From NCBI RefSeq assembly GCF_019052805.1, contig NZ_JAHQRJ010000003.1, forward strand, positions 62,001 through 126,000: a stretch of DNA of 64,000 nucleotides, given 5' to 3'. Origin of the DNA: Noviherbaspirillum sp. L7-7A. Lineage in GTDB: Bacteria; Pseudomonadota; Gammaproteobacteria; Burkholderiales; Burkholderiaceae_D. Below are positions 9,530 to 18,355 of the stretch, one piece after another. Below the pieces are notes generated by a model. The model saw only the letters and a list, made by a program, of their open reading frames with translations. It was not told the origin of the DNA and ran no database searches. Each line of letters starts with the position of its first letter. The first letter of the stretch is position 1. The position numbers were made by a program, and so were the translations under genes.

Positions 9530-9601
9530 GAATGCTCCGGAATGCTCAATGCGGACTCTATGTGGGTGCCATGGCAGCTCGGCTCATACCTATCCGGACT
9601 T

Positions 9602-10081
9602 TCACCCCGGACAATTGGCGGTGGAATCGAGCCGCACCTTGGCGCCCTGGTGCGCGGTGGCGGTGGCGCCGGTGCGCGTGTCAGTTACCTGCACCGCGAT
9701 ATCCCAGTAGGAATCCTTGGGCGCCGAGTCGGCGAAATCGACGCTGTAGCCGTCCACCGTCACGAGCTTCAGGCATACCGGTGCCGATACCACCACCGTG
9801 TACTCGGCGCTGCCGTCGCCGTCGGCATCGACTGACCTGGTTCTTGGCACCGGCGTATAGAAATTGTTGACATCGCTGAGCACGTCTTCCAGCGCCTGCT
9901 GGGCCTGGGCGGCGGCCTCATCTTTAGCCTGGACGTTGCCAACGATCTTCAGGTTGGCATTGCTGGTGCGGATGCCCGATATCACCAGCAGCGTGAGCAC
10001 CAAAAGCATGATCAAGCCCACCAGCAGGGTCGCGCCCTGCTGCCGGCGCGCGGTGTCGGGTCGGATTGACGGCGCCATCAT
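9602..10081 (-). CDS. pilX: Minor pilin PilX
   Basis: A 159-residue minor pilin. A short positive leader ends at QQG, followed by the hydrophobic helix ATLLVGLIMLLVLTLLVISG. This is the PilX form of the pilin N-terminus, without the usual Phe-Thr-Leu-Ile-Glu. The ATG at 10081 overlaps the stop of pilW by four bases (ATGA), indicating translational coupling. The same frame is open far upstream, but that extension is a shadow of pilW. PilX with the other minor pilins primes type IV pilus assembly and places PilY1 at the tip. Confidence 0.88.
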   Translation of the reverse strand: MMAPSIRPDTARRQQGATLLVGLIMLLVLTLLVISGIRTSNANLKIVGNVQAKDEAAAQAQQALEDVLSDVNNFYTPVPRTRSVDADGDGSAEYTVVVSAPVCLKLVTVDGYSVDFADSAPKDSYWDIAVQVTDTRTGATATAHQGAKVRLDSTANCPG

Positions 10082-11151
10082 TCCCTCCGGCTGCTCGGGT
10101 TCACCACGCGCGCCAGTGCGGTGTAGACATGGCGCTTGTAGGCATCGGAAAACGGGCCGACCGAACCGGCCGCGCCCATGCTGTAGGTCTTGGCATCGAC
10201 CTTGCCGGCGCTGGTTTCGCTGGAACGGGCCAGCAGGTTGATCTGCACCGCCATCACATTGGGCCAGTCGGCCACCGCCGGCGCGGTCACATAAGTGTCG
10301 CCCGGCACCGCGCTGGTGGCGGCCGCCACGCCATAGTCCAGCTGCATGTTCTGGATGCCATCCACCAGCGGCGTCTCGGTGGCCACCACCAGGCCGCCCG
10401 ACACGCTGAGGTCCAGGCGCTTCAGGGTCGGCACCGGGCGGCCATTGTCGGCGGCGGCGCTGCAGGCAGTGGCACCGGCCGCATAGACATTGCACGGGCT
10501 GATGTAGAAGATGCGGGCGACATAGCGGCGCAGCTCGGCCGGCGTGGTGTTGTTCTTCTGGACCAGGGTATAGACCGTGGGCGTGGCCGGCGTGGGGTCG
10601 GGGCCGACGCCGGTCTTCAGCGCATCCGGCGTGGTCTGCAAGTAGAGTTGCCCGGCCTGCGCGTTGGTCACCGTCGCCGGCGTGTTGGTCGCTTCGGCGC
10701 GGCGCACCACCAGGATGTCGGTGCCAGCCACGAAGTTGGCGGCCGGCAGGCAGTTGGTCAGCTCGGCAGGCACCGTGGCTGGCGCGTTATAGCCCTGCAG
10801 CGGCAGTGCCAGCGACGATTCCAGCAGTGTCAGGATGGCGGCATTGGCGGCGCTGTTGCAAGGCAGGGAGGGCAATGCCGACAGCGCTGCCATGGCACCA
10901 GAATACTGGCCGAAGTAGCCGGCATGCTGGATCTCGTCCTGCATCAGGGTCAGTGCATAGCGTCCGTTCTCGATCTGCCGGGCCGACTTCTCCAGTTCAC
11001 CGCGGGCACCGCTTTGCGCTGCGATCAGTGAGCTGATGCCGGCCAGCAGCAACAGGCCGATCACGATGGAAATCATCAACTCGACCAGCGACAGGCCGGC
11101 CTGGCGGCGGCGGGCCAGGGTAGGAGATGTCCGGGCGGAGGTGGCGGTCAT
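10078..11151 (-). CDS. pilW: Minor pilin PilW
   Basis: A 357-residue minor pilin. The prepilin-peptidase site is QAG/LSLVELMISIVIGLLLLAG near residue 19, with the conserved Glu at +5. The large C-terminal region has typical PilW features such as SARQIENGRYALTLMQDEIQHAGYFGQY just after the helix and Cys residues near 155 and 225. It ends in a four-base overlap with pilX and starts 12 bases after pilV. PilW is a large minor pilin of the initiation complex that caps type IV pili. Confidence 0.9.
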   Translation of the reverse strand: MTATSARTSPTLARRRQAGLSLVELMISIVIGLLLLAGISSLIAAQSGARGELEKSARQIENGRYALTLMQDEIQHAGYFGQYSGAMAALSALPSLPCNSAANAAILTLLESSLALPLQGYNAPATVPAELTNCLPAANFVAGTDILVVRRAEATNTPATVTNAQAGQLYLQTTPDALKTGVGPDPTPATPTVYTLVQKNNTTPAELRRYVARIFYISPCNVYAAGATACSAAADNGRPVPTLKRLDLSVSGGLVVATETPLVDGIQNMQLDYGVAAATSAVPGDTYVTAPAVADWPNVMAVQINLLARSSETSAGKVDAKTYSMGAAGSVGPFSDAYKRHVYTALARVVNPSSRRE

Positions 11152-11163
11152 GGCAGGTTGCGC

Positions 11164-11745
11164 TTAATTGAGGTTGGCAATCTTCAGCGACGCGCTGACC
11201 ACGCGCCGCTTGGCTTCGCTGCCATAGAGGCCGGCGCCGCAGTTGAGGCTGGCCGTGGGCGCGGCGCTGTCGGCCAGGCCCTGCCAGGCCACGCTGACCA
11301 GGTAGACGCCGGTGGCAGCGGTATAGGTGACGCAGCCGCGCGCGCCGATCATGGCGCCGACCCGGTTGCCGCTAATGGTTTCGGCCGCGCCCTTGAGCAG
11401 GTTGTCCCAAGCGGCAAGGTCGCTGTTGGCGGTGGTGTAGGCCTGCACCGTGCCCAGCGAGCAGGCCGGCAGCGTCGCCGAACCGGTGCCGATGTAGGGC
11501 GTGCCGGCGGCCGCGTCGGTAATGGCATAGCAACCGGCCGCGGTGCGGTTGGCATTGATGCGGCCCACCATATCCTGCAGCAGCACCAGCGCCTGGCCGC
11601 GCTGGTAGGACTCCATCTCGCTGCGCTGGCTGTGGGCCATCAGCTTGACCAGGCCGAGCAGGCCGGTCAGCAGGATGACCATCGTCACCAGCACTTCAAC
11701 CATGCCGAAGCCGCGTGCCAGGCGTGGAATGCGTGGCGCGCTCAT
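11164..11745 (-). CDS. pilV: Minor pilin PilV
   Basis: A 193-residue minor pilin with leader and helix RGFGMVEVLVTMVILLTGLLGLVKL. Cleavage would follow the glycine before MVEVLV, and the Glu at +4/+5 is conserved. The following SEMESYQRGQALVLLQDMVGRINANR is typical of PilV. Its start codon overlaps the stop of the FimT-like gene by four bases, so the two are translationally coupled. It belongs to the set that nucleates type IV pilus assembly. Confidence 0.88.
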   Translation of the reverse strand: MSAPRIPRLARGFGMVEVLVTMVILLTGLLGLVKLMAHSQRSEMESYQRGQALVLLQDMVGRINANRTAAGCYAITDAAAGTPYIGTGSATLPACSLGTVQAYTTANSDLAAWDNLLKGAAETISGNRVGAMIGARGCVTYTAATGVYLVSVAWQGLADSAAPTASLNCGAGLYGSEAKRRVVSASLKIANLN

Positions 11746-12236
11746 GAGCAGGCTCCGCTGTGGCTGGCCGGCAGGCCGCCCAGGCTGACGGTGATGCAGC
11801 GGCTGGCCGTGGCGGCAGCACCGCTGGCACTCAGGGAAAACGAGGCCGTGCTGGTGTTCGGGCGGCCATTGCCGCGATAGACCAGGCTGTCGGTCGCCGC
11901 GGTCACGGCAAGGCCCGGGAATGCCTCATGGCTGCTGATCACCGTGGTGCCAGCGGTCATGGTCCAGCCGTTCTGCCAGCCGCCGGTGGCAGCGTTGACG
12001 GTAACGTCGGCATTGCGCTTTAAGGCCTCGCTGCGCGCGTGGTACAGCACGGCGGTGAAATCAAAGGCCGCGGTTTTGATGCGCTGTCCAGCGACGAAAC
12101 TGCGATAGGAAGGCAGGGCTACCGCCGCCAGGATGCCGGCAATCACGATGGTGATCATCAGCTCGATCAGCGTGAAGCCGCTGTGCGCATGGCGCGGCGC
12201 GGGCTTGCGCTGGCTGGGGAGGATGGCAGCCCGCAT
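11742..12236 (-). CDS. FimT/GspH-like minor pseudopilin
   Basis: A 164-residue pseudopilin of the FimT/FimU/GspH type. The cleavage site is HSG/FTLIELMITIVIAGILAAVALPSY. The body continues with FTAVLYHARSEALKRNADVTV, the motif of the GspH/FimT family, and ends with a Cys pair near the C-terminus. FimT-like proteins are minor pilins; in some species they bind DNA and aid uptake. The frame stays open upstream because of a shadow of pilE. I placed the start at the ATG at 12236, directly ahead of the pilin leader. It overlaps pilV by four bases and follows pilE by eight. Confidence 0.85.
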   Translation of the reverse strand: MRAAILPSQRKPAPRHAHSGFTLIELMITIVIAGILAAVALPSYRSFVAGQRIKTAAFDFTAVLYHARSEALKRNADVTVNAATGGWQNGWTMTAGTTVISSHEAFPGLAVTAATDSLVYRGNGRPNTSTASFSLSASGAAATASRCITVSLGGLPASHSGACS

Positions 12237-12244
12237 GTCCGTTC

Positions 12245-12697
12245 CTACCAGCAGTCGGCCACCGAGCCGGCGCCGCTCTTGCCTTTGGCGCCGGCCTGGT
12301 TGTAGGTCAGGGTGCCGCACTTGCCGTCCTGGCTCAGCTGGCTGCCCCTGGGCGTGGCGGTGACGACATGGGTCGGCGGTGTTTGGGTATTGTCGGCGCT
12401 GACGGTCACCGTGTAATAGGAAGCCACTTCGGTCGGTGTGCTCACGCCGAGCGTGGTATTGCTGTCGGCATAGCGCCGGGCGTCGAGCAGGTATTGCTCC
12501 TGCCGGCTCGCCAGTTCCATCATGAAGCTCTCGACGGCGGCGCGCCGGGCCTTGACCGTGTGCTGGATATAGGACGGATAGGCGACGGCGGCCAGGATGC
12601 CGGCGATCACCATGGCAATCAGCAGCTCGATGAGCGTGAAACCCGCGTGCAACATGTAGGCGCGGTGGGCTGGTCGGCGGCAAGGGAGCTGGGCCAT
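12245..12697 (-). CDS. pilE: PilE-like minor type IV pilin
   Basis: A 150-residue type IV pilin. The processing site is HAG/FTLIELLIAMVIAGILAAVAYPSYIQHTVKARR, giving a mature protein of about 131 residues. The C-terminal part has the two Cys residues that usually close a D-loop in minor pilins. It is the first gene of the six-gene pilus operon, ahead of the FimT-like gene. In many species pilE comes last, after pilY1. The ATG at 12697 gives a long leader and has only a weak GAGAA upstream; the ATG at 12655 would give a short conventional leader. Confidence 0.85.
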   Translation of the reverse strand: MAQLPCRRPAHRAYMLHAGFTLIELLIAMVIAGILAAVAYPSYIQHTVKARRAAVESFMMELASRQEQYLLDARRYADSNTTLGVSTPTEVASYYTVTVSADNTQTPPTHVVTATPRGSQLSQDGKCGTLTYNQAGAKGKSGAGSVADCW

Positions 12698-12846
12698 GAT
12701 AAATGTTTCTCTACGTCATTGTTTATTTGTGGAAATATACACCAGTTAAAGGGAAAGCGCGCAATAGTTGCGAACTCTCCAACGAGAAATGTCGGGGAAA
12801 GGGGCGGGAAGTGTCGGAAAGCGGTGAACGCGGGCCTGCAGGCGGG

Positions 12847-13749
12847 TCAGTCTTCCGCCCTTGCCGCTAGATAATCCAGCATGCGCCGCGCGGCCGGCTG
12901 CAGTAGCGCCTGGTCGCGCAGGCACACCGCGAAGCGCCGGCTGGCCCAGTCATCCGTCAGCGGCACCAGCTTCACATTGGCAAAGGCCGTATAGACCGAG
13001 CCGACCTGCATCGGGATCACGCTCACGCCCAGCCCGGCCGCCACGGCGCGGAAGGCGGCATCAAAATTGGATACGATCACGCGGTAATCGAGGCTGCCGC
13101 CGGCCTGGGCCGCGGCGCGCTGCAGCATCCGGTGCACCGCGGAATTGGCCTGCAGGCCCACATGCTCCAGTTCCAGCGTGTCGCACAGGGCGATGCTGTC
13201 GCGGCCGGCCAGCGGGTGGCCGGCCTGCACTGCCAAGGCCAGCTGGTCGCGGCGGTAGGCGCGCCGCTGCAGCCCTTCGAAGTCGGCGGTGTCCCACAGC
13301 ACGCCAAGCGCGGCCCGGCCGTCGCGCACCGCCAGCACGATATCGCGCGACAGCGCCTCCTCGATATCCACCTTCACGTTGCGATTGGATTCCTCGCGCA
13401 TGAAGGCGGCGACATCGTCCAGCAGCGCTTCCGCAATCGCCGAGGCGCTAGCCACGAGTCGCACATGGCCGCGCACGCCGCCGCTGAAGGCGGCGATGTC
13501 GCTTTCCATGCGTTCGATCGTGAAGAGCACCGTGCGCGCATGTTCCAGCAGCGCCACGCCGGCCTGCGTGGGCTGCACACCGCGGCGGCTGCGCACCAGC
13601 AGCGGCGTGCCGAGCGCGGCCTCAAGCTGGGCGATGCGCTTGCTGATGGCCGACGGCTCGATATGCTCCTGTACAGCGGCGCGCTTGATGTTCTGCAGGT
13701 CGCATACTGCCACCAGCAGGCGCAGCGTCTTGATGTCGATGTCGCGCAT
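12847..13749 (-). CDS. LysR-family transcriptional regulator (beside the HMG-CoA lyase-like gene)
   Basis: A 300-residue LysR-type regulator. The N-terminal winged helix-turn-helix (residues about 4-62) reads LRLLVAVCDLQNIKRAAVQEHIEPSAISKRIAQLEAALGTPLLVRSRRG. The effector-binding domain covers about residues 90-295. It diverges from the HMG-CoA-lyase-like gene at 13905 across 155 bases that contain a perfect inverted repeat, the usual layout for a LysR protein controlling the neighbouring catabolic operon. AGGGGG upstream of the ATG supports the start. The inducer is unknown. Confidence 0.88.
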   Translation of the reverse strand: MRDIDIKTLRLLVAVCDLQNIKRAAVQEHIEPSAISKRIAQLEAALGTPLLVRSRRGVQPTQAGVALLEHARTVLFTIERMESDIAAFSGGVRGHVRLVASASAIAEALLDDVAAFMREESNRNVKVDIEEALSRDIVLAVRDGRAALGVLWDTADFEGLQRRAYRRDQLALAVQAGHPLAGRDSIALCDTLELEHVGLQANSAVHRMLQRAAAQAGGSLDYRVIVSNFDAAFRAVAAGLGVSVIPMQVGSVYTAFANVKLVPLTDDWASRRFAVCLRDQALLQPAARRMLDYLAARAED

Positions 13750-13786
13750 GGCTGTGTCCCCCTATCAGTCTTCTAGACTCCATGTG

Positions 13787-13805
13787 AGATTCCAGACCGG
13801 AATCT
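13787..13805. promoter_or_regulatory. Candidate LysR operator (inverted repeat)
   Basis: AGATTCC-N5-GGAATCT is a perfect 7-bp inverted repeat in the divergent LysR/lyase intergenic region. A further GAATCT (13841-13846) and GAATCC (13851-13856) sit about 40 bases on. Spacing and position fit a LysR recognition site with an additional activation site; binding itself is inferred. Confidence 0.55.
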
Positions 13806-13904
13806 AAAGGCTGGCAATATACCACTTGTGATCCGGATGCGAATCTCTAGAATCCATTCATCCGGAGGCTGCGCCATGCGGCCCCGCTCAGACAAGGACA
13901 CTCC

Positions 13905-14849
13905 ATGAGCCAGTTACCCCAGCGCGTCACGGTGCGCGAAGTCGGCCTGCGTGACGGCCTGCAAAGCATTGCCGTCGTCGTGCCCACCGAACGCAAGATC
14001 GAATGGATACGCCGCGAATACGAAGCCGGCGTGCGGGAAATCGAGGTCGGTTCCTTCGTGCCAGCGCGGCTGCTGCCGCAGCTGGCCGACACCGCCGAAC
14101 TGCTGGCCTATGCCCGCAGCCTGCCCGGCCTGTCGGCCTCGGTGCTGGTGCCCAATTTCAAGGGCGCCGAGCGCGCCATTGAAGGCGGCGCCGACCTGAT
14201 GATCGTGCCGCTGTCGGCCAGCCATGCCCACAGCCTAGCCAACCTGCGCAAGACGCCGGACGAAGTCGTGGCCGAAGTAGCGAAGATCCGCGCCGCGCGC
14301 GACGCGGCCGGCGCCAAAACCATCATCGAGGGCGGCATTGGTACCGCCTTCGGCTGCACCCTGCAGGGCGAGGTCAAGGCCGAGGAAGTGCTGCGCCTGA
14401 TGCAGGCGCTGCTGGACGCCGGCGCTGACCGCGTCAGCCTAGCCGACACCGTGGGCTATGCCGATCCGCGCATAGTGCGCGAGCTGTTCGGCCGGGCGCT
14501 GGCGATTGCCGAGGATCGACTCTGGTGCGGTCATTTCCACGACACCCGCGGCATGGCGCTGGCCAATGTGTATGCCGCGCTGGAAGCCGGCCTGAACCGC
14601 TTCGACGCCTCGCTGGCTGGCATCGGCGGCTGTCCACATGCGCCAGGCGCATCCGGCAACGCCGCCACCGAAGACGTGGCCTACATGCTGGCCAGCATGG
14701 GCCTCGACACCGGCATTGACCTGCTTGCGCTGCTAGCGCTGCGCGCAGACGTGGCCGGCTGGCTGGAAGGCCAGTCCCTGCACGGCACCTTGTGGCGCGC
14801 CGGCCTGCCGCAGACATTTACCAACCATCACGCCGCACGCGCGGCATAA
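13905..14849 (+). CDS. Hydroxymethylglutaryl-CoA lyase family protein
   Basis: A 314-residue TIM-barrel protein of the HMGL-like family. It opens with VTVREVGLRDGLQSIAVVVPTERKIEWI, where Arg-Asp is the metal/catalytic pair and Gln follows. It keeps HFHDTRGMALANVYAALEAGLNRFDASLAGIGGCPHAPGASGNAATED, which has the metal-binding His-x-His and the catalytic Cys loop. Such enzymes cleave HMG-CoA or related 3-hydroxy-3-methylacyl-CoAs (for example citramalyl-CoA-like substrates) to acetyl-CoA and a keto acid. It is followed by a class III CoA-transferase gene 11 bases on, suggesting a two-step activation and cleavage. AAGGA precedes the ATG. Confidence 0.88.
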   Translation: MSQLPQRVTVREVGLRDGLQSIAVVVPTERKIEWIRREYEAGVREIEVGSFVPARLLPQLADTAELLAYARSLPGLSASVLVPNFKGAERAIEGGADLMIVPLSASHAHSLANLRKTPDEVVAEVAKIRAARDAAGAKTIIEGGIGTAFGCTLQGEVKAEEVLRLMQALLDAGADRVSLADTVGYADPRIVRELFGRALAIAEDRLWCGHFHDTRGMALANVYAALEAGLNRFDASLAGIGGCPHAPGASGNAATEDVAYMLASMGLDTGIDLLALLALRADVAGWLEGQSLHGTLWRAGLPQTFTNHHAARAA

Positions 14850-14860
14850 GGAAGCAAGCA

Positions 14861-16033
14861 ATGAACGAATCCAACGACGCCGGCGCCGCCCTGCCTCTGG
14901 CCGGCCTGCGCGTGATCGAATTCACCCACATGGTGATGGGCCCGACCTGCGGCATGATCCTGGCTGATCTCGGTGCCGAAGTGATCAAGATCGAGCCGCC
15001 GGAAGGCGACAAGACCCGCAAGCTGCCCGGCCTGGGCATTGGCTTTTTCCGCAGCTTCAACCGCAACAAGAAGAGCGTGGTGCTGGACCTGAACCAGCCT
15101 GACGGCCTGGCCGCCGCGGTCGAGTTGATCGGCGGCTGCGACGTGATGCTGGAAAACTTCCGGCCCGGCATGATGGCCTCGCTGGGACTGGACTACGCGA
15201 CGCTGTCGGCGAAGTATCCGCACCTGATCTATGTGTCGCACAAGGGCTTCCTGCCCGGCCCGTATGAAAAGCGCCTGGCACTGGATGAAGTGGTGCAGAT
15301 GATGGGCGGCCTGTCCTACATGACCGGTCCGGAAGGCCGTCCGCTGCGCGCCGGTACCTCGGTCAACGACATCATGGGCGGCATGTTCGGCGCCATCGGC
15401 GTGCTGGCGGCGCTGCGCGAGCGCGACCGCACAGGCCGCGGCCAGGAAATCCAGAGCGCACTGTTCGAGAACTGCGTCTTCCTCGTCTCGCAGCACATGC
15501 AGCAGTACTCGATGACGGGCGAAGCGCCACCGCCGATGCCGTCGCGGGTCTCGGCCTGGAGCGTCTACGATGTGTTTACCCTGACCGGCGGCGACCAGCT
15601 ATTCATCGGCGCCGTCAGCGACAAGCAGTTCCGCACCCTGTGCCAGCTGCTGGAGCGCAGTGATCTGCTCGACGTGCCGGCATATGCTACCAATGCGCAG
15701 CGGGTAGCGGTGCGGCCGCAACTCCTGGCGCAGCTCGGCGAAATCCTCGCCAATCATCGCATCGACGCCTTGTCTTCCAAACTGGAAGCAGCCGGCCTGC
15801 CCTATGCACCCATCGTGCGTCCTGACCAGCTGTTGGATGACCCGCACCTGAAGGCCAGCGGCGGCCTGGCGCCGATGCAGACCGATGAAGGCGGCAGCAC
15901 CGACGTCGTGCTGCTGCCGCTGTTGATGGGCGGCCGTCGTCCCGGCGTGCGTCAGGCCTTGCCCAGGATAGGGGAACACACCGCGGAAGTCCTGGCCACC
16001 GTCGGCCGCGGCAGTCTGGGCGAAGGGAAATAA
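14861..16033 (+). CDS. CaiB/BaiF (class III) CoA-transferase
   Basis: A 390-residue class III CoA-transferase. The N-terminus LPLAGLRVIEFTHMVMGPTCGMILADLGAEVIKIEPPEGDKTR is standard for the family. The catalytic Asp is expected in the TSVNDIMGGMFGAIGVLAALRERDRTGRG region near residue 169. Members move CoA between carboxylic acids through aspartyl-CoA anhydride intermediates. The frame opens earlier inside the upstream gene, but the ATG at 14861 with AAGGA before it is the better start. With the lyase it likely activates an organic acid that the lyase then splits; the substrate is not shown. Confidence 0.88.
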   Translation: MNESNDAGAALPLAGLRVIEFTHMVMGPTCGMILADLGAEVIKIEPPEGDKTRKLPGLGIGFFRSFNRNKKSVVLDLNQPDGLAAAVELIGGCDVMLENFRPGMMASLGLDYATLSAKYPHLIYVSHKGFLPGPYEKRLALDEVVQMMGGLSYMTGPEGRPLRAGTSVNDIMGGMFGAIGVLAALRERDRTGRGQEIQSALFENCVFLVSQHMQQYSMTGEAPPPMPSRVSAWSVYDVFTLTGGDQLFIGAVSDKQFRTLCQLLERSDLLDVPAYATNAQRVAVRPQLLAQLGEILANHRIDALSSKLEAAGLPYAPIVRPDQLLDDPHLKASGGLAPMQTDEGGSTDVVLLPLLMGGRRPGVRQALPRIGEHTAEVLATVGRGSLGEGK

Positions 16034-16037
16034 GCAC

Positions 16038-16562
16038 ATGGCGATATACAGCATAGGCGAGCGCGCGCCGCAGATCGACAATAACGCCTTCGTGGCACAG
16101 GAAGCCACGTTGATTGGCGACGTGCGCCTCGCCGCAGGCGCCAGCGTGTGGCCGGGCGCAACGCTGCGCGGCGACAATGAGCCCATCACAATAGGCGCCG
16201 GCAGCAATATCCAGGAAGGCGCGGTGCTGCATGCCGATCCGGGCTTTCCCCTGACCCTACATGAGCAAGTATCGGTGGGACACCAGGCCATGCTGCATGG
16301 CTGCACCGTGCATGAAGGCACCCTGGTGGGCATACAGGCGGTGATCCTGAACGGCGCCGTCATCGGCCGCAACTGCCTGGTCGGCGCCGGCGCGCTGGTC
16401 ACCGAGGGCAAGGTCTTTCCCGACAACAGCCTAATCATCGGCGCGCCAGCCAAGGTCGTGCGCGAGCTCAGCCCCGAAGCGATCACCGACCTGCGCCGCA
16501 ACGCAGCCGACTATGCGGAGAAAGGCGCCTACTACCGCAAAGCGTTGAAGCGCATCGGCTAG
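16038..16562 (+). CDS. Gamma-class carbonic anhydrase-like hexapeptide-repeat protein
   Basis: A 174-residue left-handed beta-helix protein of the gamma carbonic anhydrase (YrdA/CaiE-like) family. The hexapeptide repeats are visible from residue 12 to about 140 (for example GDVRLAAGASVWPGATLRGD, VIGRNCLVGAGALVTEG), followed by a C-terminal helix. His residues for zinc are in VLHAD, VGHQAML and LHGCTVHEG. Some relatives are true carbonic anhydrases and others serve as acyl-CoA-pathway helpers such as CaiE. It starts four bases after the CoA-transferase, so it belongs to that operon. Confidence 0.85.
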   Translation: MAIYSIGERAPQIDNNAFVAQEATLIGDVRLAAGASVWPGATLRGDNEPITIGAGSNIQEGAVLHADPGFPLTLHEQVSVGHQAMLHGCTVHEGTLVGIQAVILNGAVIGRNCLVGAGALVTEGKVFPDNSLIIGAPAKVVRELSPEAITDLRRNAADYAEKGAYYRKALKRIG

Positions 16563-16611
16563 GCGCCTGCGCCTTCCAGGGCGCAGATTCCCGCAGGTTC
16601 GTGAAGCGTCA

Positions 16612-18246
16612 TCAGTCGCCCCTGGCAGCGTGTGACCAAGCCAGGCCAGGCACCGTTGCCGGGTGCTGGCCATTCTGTTCGCTCCAGGCATCTCCCTCGT
16701 CCAGCGTAAAGGTAGCCACCGTTCTCGCCAGCTCTGCCGCCTGGGCGCGCAGCTCGCTGGCCGCCGCGGCCGCCTGTTCCACTCGCGCCGCATTGCGCTG
16801 GGTGGACTGGTCAATCTGGCTGATTGCCGTAGTGGCCTGGCCGACGCCGGCGCTCTGCTCGCGGCTGGCCGCGCTGATGCGCGCCATGATGCCGCTTAGC
16901 TGTTCCACGTCCGTCGCAATCTCCCGCATGCCGGCGCCAGCCTGGCGCACCAGCGCGCCGCCCTCTTCCACTTGCCGGGCTGACGCGCCGATGAGTCCCT
17001 TGATCTGGCGCGCCGCCGCCGCCGAGCGCTGCGCTAGGCCACGCACCTCGGTGGCCACCACCGCAAAGCCCCTGCCCTGCTCGCCGGCCCGGGCCGCCTC
17101 CACCGCCGCATTCAGCGCCAGGAGGTTGGTCTGGAACGCAATCGCATCGATCAAGTTGACGATGTCCGCGATGTTGCGCGACGACTGGCCAACCCGCTCC
17201 ATGCTGTCGACCGCCTGTCGCATCAGGTCGGCGCCGCGGCTGGCCAACAGCGCCGCGTCGTTGGCCAGGACACCGGCTTCGGCCGCGCCGTCGGCATTCT
17301 GCCGCACCGTCTGCGCCAGCTGCGCCATCGATGTCGCGGTCTGCTGCAGCGACGCGGCCTGCGACTCGGTATGCCCGGCCAGGTCGGCATTGCCCTCGGC
17401 AATCCGGCGCGACGCCGCCGCGATCGCTTCGGCCCCGCCACGCACCTGTTGCACTATGCGCGCTAGGCTAGCATGCATCGTCTGTTGCGCGCCCAGCAGC
17501 TGGCCAACCTCGTCGGCACCAGGCATCGTCATGTCGCACGCGCGCAGGTCGCCCTGCGACACCCGCAGCGCGATGTCGCGCGCCTGTCGCAGCGGCGGCA
17601 CCAGCCCATGCGACAGGCGCCAGGCCAGCAGTACACCCAGCGCCAGCGATAGCGCGCCCAGGCCGCCCAGCATCACGATGCTGGCATCGTAGGCGCGGGA
17701 AGCCGACGTCGACATCGCGCCAGCGGCCTCGGCTTGGTAGGCCAGCAGCGCGGCGATGCCCTGCCGGTAATGCTCGAAGCGCGGCGTCATGCTGTCGGCA
17801 AACAACCGCTCCGCATCCGGAATGCGGCCGCCTTCCTTGTACCGGAAGACTTCCGCCCGGCTTTGCAGGTAAGCGCTACGCCGTTTGGCGACGTCCGCCA
17901 CCAGCGCCGCTTCGCGCGCATCCAGTGCCCGGGCGCGCATGCGCCCGTCCAGCGCCTGCGCCAGCGCCTCGCTGCGCGACAGCAGCGCTTCGAAGTGCTG
18001 TGCCAGTTCCATGCTGTCGCTCCTGGCAATCGATACCGCATAGGCGCCGCCGAGGTCGACCGCGTTGAGCCAGTCCGATGCCAGTTGCTGACGCACCAGC
18101 CGGTCGTCTACTAGCAGGCGCGCAGTCTGGTGCGTGGCGCGCAATTGCGCCAGGGCGACGATGGTCATACAGGCCATCAGCAGCAGCAGGAAGGCAAAAC
18201 AGGCGAGCAGGCGCGCGCCGATGGTCTTGGGGAGTATGCGAGGCAT
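16612..18246 (-). CDS. Methyl-accepting chemotaxis protein
   Basis: A 544-residue chemoreceptor. A first membrane helix (about residues 12-33) and a second (about 190-212) bracket a roughly 155-residue helical periplasmic ligand domain of the four-helix-bundle type. A HAMP domain follows (about 212-265), then the long signalling coiled coil. The signalling tip reads [39 protein letters not shown], the most conserved part of the family. The ligand cannot be predicted. No other chemotaxis gene lies nearby. The ATG has no Shine-Dalgarno but is preceded by an inverted repeat. Confidence 0.92.
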   Translation of the reverse strand: MPRILPKTIGARLLACFAFLLLLMACMTIVALAQLRATHQTARLLVDDRLVRQQLASDWLNAVDLGGAYAVSIARSDSMELAQHFEALLSRSEALAQALDGRMRARALDAREAALVADVAKRRSAYLQSRAEVFRYKEGGRIPDAERLFADSMTPRFEHYRQGIAALLAYQAEAAGAMSTSASRAYDASIVMLGGLGALSLALGVLLAWRLSHGLVPPLRQARDIALRVSQGDLRACDMTMPGADEVGQLLGAQQTMHASLARIVQQVRGGAEAIAAASRRIAEGNADLAGHTESQAASLQQTATSMAQLAQTVRQNADGAAEAGVLANDAALLASRGADLMRQAVDSMERVGQSSRNIADIVNLIDAIAFQTNLLALNAAVEAARAGEQGRGFAVVATEVRGLAQRSAAAARQIKGLIGASARQVEEGGALVRQAGAGMREIATDVEQLSGIMARISAASREQSAGVGQATTAISQIDQSTQRNAARVEQAAAAASELRAQAAELARTVATFTLDEGDAWSEQNGQHPATVPGLAWSHAARGD

Positions 18247-18276
18247 GGCACCAACGTTTTAATTATGTTGGCGCCA
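18246..18276 (-). promoter_or_regulatory. Inverted repeat directly upstream of the chemoreceptor start codon
   Basis: TGGCACCAAC and GTTGGCGCCA form a 10-bp inverted repeat with one mismatch and an 11-base AT-rich loop. In the transcript the stem abuts the start codon at 18246 and occupies the place of the ribosome-binding site. It may control translation or bind a protein in DNA form. Confidence 0.4.
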
Positions 18277-18355
18277 TGGTAGAAAGGAAATGTGACGGCG
18301 ATATTACTTTTAAGAAATATCAAGGAGCGGCAATCTGACTCCCGCCTTTCTCGGC

